Shown: one piece after another, positions 59,432 to 64,000 of the stretch
Layout of the letters: each line of letters begins with the position of its first letter
Numbering within the stretch: position 1 is the stretch's first letter
DNA from: Chalara sp. BL73
Lineage: Eukaryota; Ascomycota; Leotiomycetes; Helotiales
Direction: 5' to 3'
Length of the DNA: 64,000 nt
NCBI GenBank assembly: GCA_918026815.1
Contig: CAKJVC010000151.1
Span: forward strand, 291,935-355,934
Program-made: the position numbers and the translations under genes
The notes under the pieces: model-generated
The model's input: the letters and a program-made list of their open reading frames with translations, nothing else
The model's database searches: none
What the model was told of the DNA's origin: nothing

Positions 59432-61792
59432 CTATCTAAGATCACAGAAGGCGTCCGTTAGAATTCCGATTGCAGAGCCGTGGGAACATAACTCCTCTAA
59501 ATATTGATCTGTGGTGAACTTCTACGTTTCACCGAACTCGCCGACCTAATAAATGTATTGAGCAAAGGGGATTTGTCAATCAGGTATTGGCATGGGGCTT
59601 AGAAAGTCTCTGGTATATACAGGATGCTCTACACAGTTTACAACCGCCCTTCTTTCATGCAAAGAGACGAAGGATTTGCTAATGGATGCTTAAGATCTTT
59701 CTTACAACTCACGAATCCAGGGTTTGCTGGAAATTTCTCGGACGGCTATAGAGAGGGCCAGCTTGCCTTGAATTTTTTTTTGGTTGAACTACACTTACAT
59801 CTAAGTGTGCTTCGTCTAAGTTTGTTCATGTCGACTGGCCTTAGCCGGCTTACCGTATCCGGGCCATTCGGTGGAAGGCTGTTGGGGCTGCGGCGGAGGC
59901 AACCTGTCCGTCGGGATGTCATGCGTATGCGACTTCAGCAAGGCAGAGCTGCTAATGCCGGGGCTCTTGCGTCCCAAGAGAGTGGGTCGTCAGTCGCGAT
60001 GACGGTAGTGGTGTGAGCGACAACTATCATGGTCACAATAGTGGCGATGATGGATGTTCGAGCGAGCACGAGGAGGAACCCTGCGAGCACGAGCATGGGC
60101 GGCGGTCAGACCTAGGTAGCAGCGAGTTCCCTGCCAGGACCGGCTCACATTGAATAGGGTTCATCCAGCAGGTACGCCGGCAGCTGCCGAGGCCCTGTGT
60201 GCCTACATTTTCCTTGGCATCTGCCGAGACGAATACCAGAAAGGGACCTTATCTTTCTGTGTGCCAGCCCCAACGCAGAAGCAGGTTCGGTCGAGGTAAG
60301 CATTCAGCGCAAGGCGAAATGAGGGTGACCAGATGCATGGGCGGAATACCACAGAATAAAATGAAGAGGGTGCCATCGGAAGCAGACATGAGGCGCATCG
60401 TCTTTACGGGGATCAACCGATGTATCATACAATAAGCCACGCGTCCATGGACATCCCTCCGTATCATTGTATCGTAAAGTCTTTCCCACACCCCTTGCAG
60501 CAAAAAGAAATGACGAGAAATCTCGCTCCCAACCTGACGTAAATCGTCGGGCTCTCATCCCTCACTACGATGCTGAGAAATCGTTCTGCTGCGACACGCG
60601 AAACAACCCCGCACGTCCCATTAATAATTACGGTAAAATTCAATGATTTTATGTCGGCCTATATTTCTCGGAACGCTAGTCCTATTATAGCTATAGCTGA
60701 TGGAGTTGGGGCGGTGTCGCTTAGGTTACTATGTTGGGTTGGTCGGGACCGCGTATCATGCCTGCCGAAGTGAGCAAAATCAACCCCACCACTTCTTCTA
60801 CAATACCACAACTCCTTACAAAGACACCTCCAACTAAGACCAATGTTGGTATGTTAGGTCACGTGAAGGGATTTGTGGTCCTGAGTCAATAGAGGAGTGA
60901 ATAGGGGATTCCGGTCGCATGGCCTACCTGTAGTATATAAAAGAACGCATTGTAGTAGTAGCAACAACCAGACACAATTTTACCACATTCTACTTGCCAG
61001 AAACTACGTAACAAGCACGCGGCACTGCTACAAGTGGAGTGGTGCCTCACGTATTGCTTGTCCCCAATATCTATGTTCGCAAGCACGGTATGTATCATGT
61101 CCTTAATTTTCTCGAAATGGGGATTGTCGGGGGAATGGATCTCGGCGTAGTTAGTAGTGCTTGCCTTGTCGGCCTGCTCTGTGGCCAACGCTGCGATGAT
61201 GTTGACGAAACGCATGGTATCTTATCGGAGAGAGACGAGAGAGCGATGTTTGTTAAGTGGAACAATGCTTGCTGCCCAGGTGAAGTGCTTGTTATTGGCA
61301 GTGGTAATGGTGATGATGATGGTGACGATGGAGAGTTTCGATTGCATGTTGAACTGGAGAATCGACGTCTATTTATCTTTTCTTTGTCTATACCTCTTCT
61401 TACGAGGCGGTCTTGGGATGTCGACTGTAGGATCAAAAATGGCATTAGGAGCCATCAATACAGAGCTTTGAGAGAAACAACTTTGGAGTAGCCGCATGGC
61501 TCTCTGCCTTCGCCGCATTCTTGAATCCATCAAATGTCACGTCGCGTGCTCCCAAGCACACGTGACCCATATTAGGCGAGCTCCCCGAGCGCCTCGTGTA
61601 TATATAGCATGCTCTCCTCGAGCTCCTTCTTCCTTCCTCAGCTATAGATTCTCGTATAGTACCACAGCTGCCCTCTGTATCTGTAGATCCACAGCTCGTG
61701 CCGTGACACAAGTAATCAAGGATCCTGGTCAGCGACGGTGTGGTTATAGTAATCTCGGTAAAATTATATACAATAAAATCTGTGGCTGTGCG
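59432..61792. other. gene-poor gap
   Basis: Open frames of 60-150 codons on both strands (for example around 59624-60016 and 61039-61491) have no recognisable domain and overlap each other antisense. GC-rich sequence lies near 59860-60190. I support no gene here. Confidence 0.4.
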
Positions 61793-61965
61793 TGTCACGA
61801 TCCCAATACAGGCGCCAGTGATAGCTGTTTGTAAAGTCTCAATACGAGGATTCTAAACTAAAGAGAAAAGGTGTAACTACTGCTGGAACTGCCCTCATAT
61901 AACTATGGCCAGTTCCAGGGTCCTAGCTAGGCGAACCAATGAGCGTGATCTCTAGGACTGTGACA
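61793..61965 (+). mobile_element. solo LTR, family D copy 2
   Basis: 173 bp, TGTCACGATCC to ACTGTGACA, with an exact 5-bp duplication GTGCG (61788-61792 and 61966-61970). It matches 10672-10854 in reverse. The gap to 62612 is otherwise empty. Confidence 0.85.
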
Positions 61966-62612
61966 GTGCGTACCTTGCCGGAAAATTCCCGTTTCCCGAC
62001 ATCCTCCGACCAGAGCAAAAAGTGGCCTGTGCACAGCTAACAAAATCGGCCGTTTTCTTCTTGCGGTATAGTCGTAGTCGAAATCAGCTTCCGGCCTGAA
62101 CTCATCGGTTTCCTGCTAAGCCACAAGTAGTCATCCGCACTAGCACAATTCTGGCTAAGCCCATTTTATCCTTGTACTTGCTGACAAGACTCAAGTCACG
62201 TGCATATAGAAAATTCTAAAAAAGACAGCCGCTGGCCAACTCGTCTTTCCAACCTTACTTCCTTCAGCAGTTCACAACACTTCATACGAGGTTCTGCTTT
62301 CTCGCAAGCTCGAAAGAGAGCTCTTTGCATTGAGTGCTCGGATGTGGGGGAATTTTTGATGGGGTGATCACATGACCCGGGGAAAAATTGGCGTTTGTAT
62401 CGTAATATTATATAGATATTCAATTGTGAGGATTTCACTGTTCTCTCAAACCTTCGACATTACTTTCACTTCTTTCATCCTTACAGAAAGCTGCTAATCG
62501 CACTCTTTATTGGCATATGTTGTCACATCTACTTGTTGTTACCGTGTATCAACCTGCTTCTTCCAGGTCAACTACCCTCGAGCGATACCGGTCAGTCTCG
62601 CTATAGAGAAGA

Positions 62613-64000
62613 ATGTCAAATAAACAACAAGCAAAGCGTCGCCGGCTTTTCGATACTAGTGCAGAACTAGATACGCTGAAAGAGACAGCATACTCCTCGC
62701 CTACTCAAACTTGCAACGACCAGGGTCCATTCAAGCCCATGACCAATGGTTCTCAATTTGTCAACCCAGGTCAGCCTTGTCCCACGTGCTCGCAGTTGAA
62801 CTGGGAAAAGATGTTCTCCGAAGAAGTAGCCGAGAAATCACTTGGGCCCCTTGACAAGTACACCGATCATAGCTGCCCCTTTTCTGATCTAGTATCCGAT
62901 TCAATGCGCCTCTGGCTGGGTCTTTCATGGAAATCCCCAGAGCTTTGCTCGCCAGGCGGTGTACCTTTGGAGCTTTTGGAAAAGCAAGGGCTGGATTTCC
63001 ACTGCTGAAAAGAAGAAAGGTCCAAGGAAATTTCACCACCCGAGGATCCTCCTAGCAATTGACCGATGGCCGCCCAGCATTGAATCTAGTCGAACAAGGG
63101 TTAAGAGTGTTGGTGGCTTGAATAACCGCTTCATCATAGCAGAATTGGAGTTTCTACCAGAGATCAAAGACATCATACCTCTAAGTGATGGAGTACCATT
63201 GCCCCGTCGTCGCTCTATTGTCCAGTATTTTGATTGTAATTTAGCAAAAACTGGCTGGAGAGGTGTAAAAGCCACAAACATTCTCGAAAGGCCACCGTAG
63301 GGGAGCATGATCAGCTATTCTGGAAAGAGCCTGGATTCCGGCTGATCGATGTCGTTGATGAGTGTTTGGTAGCAAGGACTGAGCCATCTGAATATATTGC
63401 TCTGTCGTACGTCTGGGGCAACACGGCGCTATCCTGCTTGCGTACAAAAAATCCAATGTTGTTGACCTAAGTAAGCCTAAAGCTCTGGCTCCAGGTCCTT
63501 TGGCAAAGTGCAATGGACTCCGAATATCTCGTACTATCTTGGACGCCATGAGCCTTCTGCGTAGGATGCAGCAAAGATACCTCTGGGCTGACGCTCTTTG
63601 TATTGTTCAGGATGATGCTATCGACAAAATGCGACTTATTCATGGCATGAACCATATCTACGAAAATGCAACCCTCACAATTATAGCGGCTGCAGGCTCG
63701 GATTCAGACAGTGGACTCCAAGGGATAACTATTCGCGAGGCCTTGGAATATGAACGGATTTTCTCGATACCGGGAACTACGAATGGCCCGTTCAAAATTG
63801 CGTTATGCAGACCTTCACTGGTTGAGCAAGTCAGGAAAAGTCATTGGAACACTAGAGGCTGGACATATCAAGAGCAGATTCTATCACAACGCTGTCTCTA
63901 CTTCACCCCTTACGAGGCTTTCTTTGCTTGCAAAGAAGTCCAATGGAGAGAAGGCTATGCATGTGAGACACTCGAGAGCCGTGCTTCAGATAATCTACTA
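62613..64000 (+). pseudogene. HET-domain gene with frameshifts, cut by window end
   Basis: The start encodes a basic MSNKQQAKRRRLF segment and PCPTCSQLNWEKMF, the Cys-pair extension also seen in the HET gene at 56722. The frame then shifts near 62985 to a second block (EFLPEIKDIIPLSDG), again near 63300 to FRLIDVVDECLVARTE and YIALSYVWGNTAL, and again near 63450 before RYLWADALCIVQDD, LTIIAAAGSDSDSG and NTRGWTYQEQILSQRC. In a functional relative these blocks are continuous, so at least two shifts are real lesions. The rest lies beyond 64000. It is similar in order and wording to 56722-59431 and is probably a decayed paralogue. Confidence 0.7.

Noticed and set aside
59624..60016. 130-codon plus-strand open frame
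   Set aside because: Composition is mixed, with hydrophobic and Arg-rich pieces, and no domain, intron support or promoter; it is probably chance in GC-rich DNA.
61039..61491. 150-codon plus-strand frame and a 116-codon frame opposite to it
   Set aside because: Each is the antisense of the other and neither has a recognisable motif.

Overview
The window looks like an accessory, repeat-rich stretch of a filamentous ascomycete (Pezizomycotina) genome. Genes have many short introns with GTRAGT donors, CTRAC branch sites and YAG acceptors. Seven loci carry the fungal HET (heterokaryon incompatibility) domain, and DUF6590, OrsD-type and WSC domains are present. Many broken genes carry in-frame stops of the kind made by C-to-T or G-to-A change, which is what repeat-induced point mutation (RIP) leaves. 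A leotiomycete (Helotiales) is my guess from the family mix; nothing here proves it.

Layout. 0-5 kb: a mariner-like MITE, an intact polytopic membrane protein and an intact HET gene. 6-10 kb: a decayed GH3 beta-glucosidase and an apparently intact nine-exon secreted carboxylesterase whose third intron carries a solo LTR. 10-13 kb: a pile of LTR and pogo fragments and a decayed paralogue of the first membrane gene. 13-20 kb: almost gene-free, with an OrsD-domain relic. 20.7-27.2 kb: three HET loci (a C-terminal relic, an intact two-exon gene and one with two in-frame stops). 27-30 kb: repeats and a decayed membrane gene. 30.2-43.3 kb: a dynamin-P-loop/DUF6590/transmembrane fusion, two patatin-like genes that lack both catalytic residues, and between them a 20-exon secreted cysteine-rich protein with three WSC domains. 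44-52.4 kb: a nonsense-mutated P450, an EthD protein and an intact P450, separated by solo LTRs. 54-59.4 kb: a divergent pair of intact HET genes. 62.6-64 kb: a frameshifted HET gene running off the window.

Repeats. I resolve four LTR families (called A-D here), present only as solo LTRs or fragments. Most solo copies are still bounded by exact 5-bp target duplications. There are also at least three inverted-repeat element families and relics of Tc1/mariner and pogo transposases. HET proteins and patatin-like domains are known parts of fungal nonself-recognition systems, so the intact HET genes together with the patatin-like and dynamin-like genes may form an incompatibility region. That functional reading is inference. 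All exon structures were inferred by eye from splice signals, frame continuity and family resemblance; no transcript data or searches were available.
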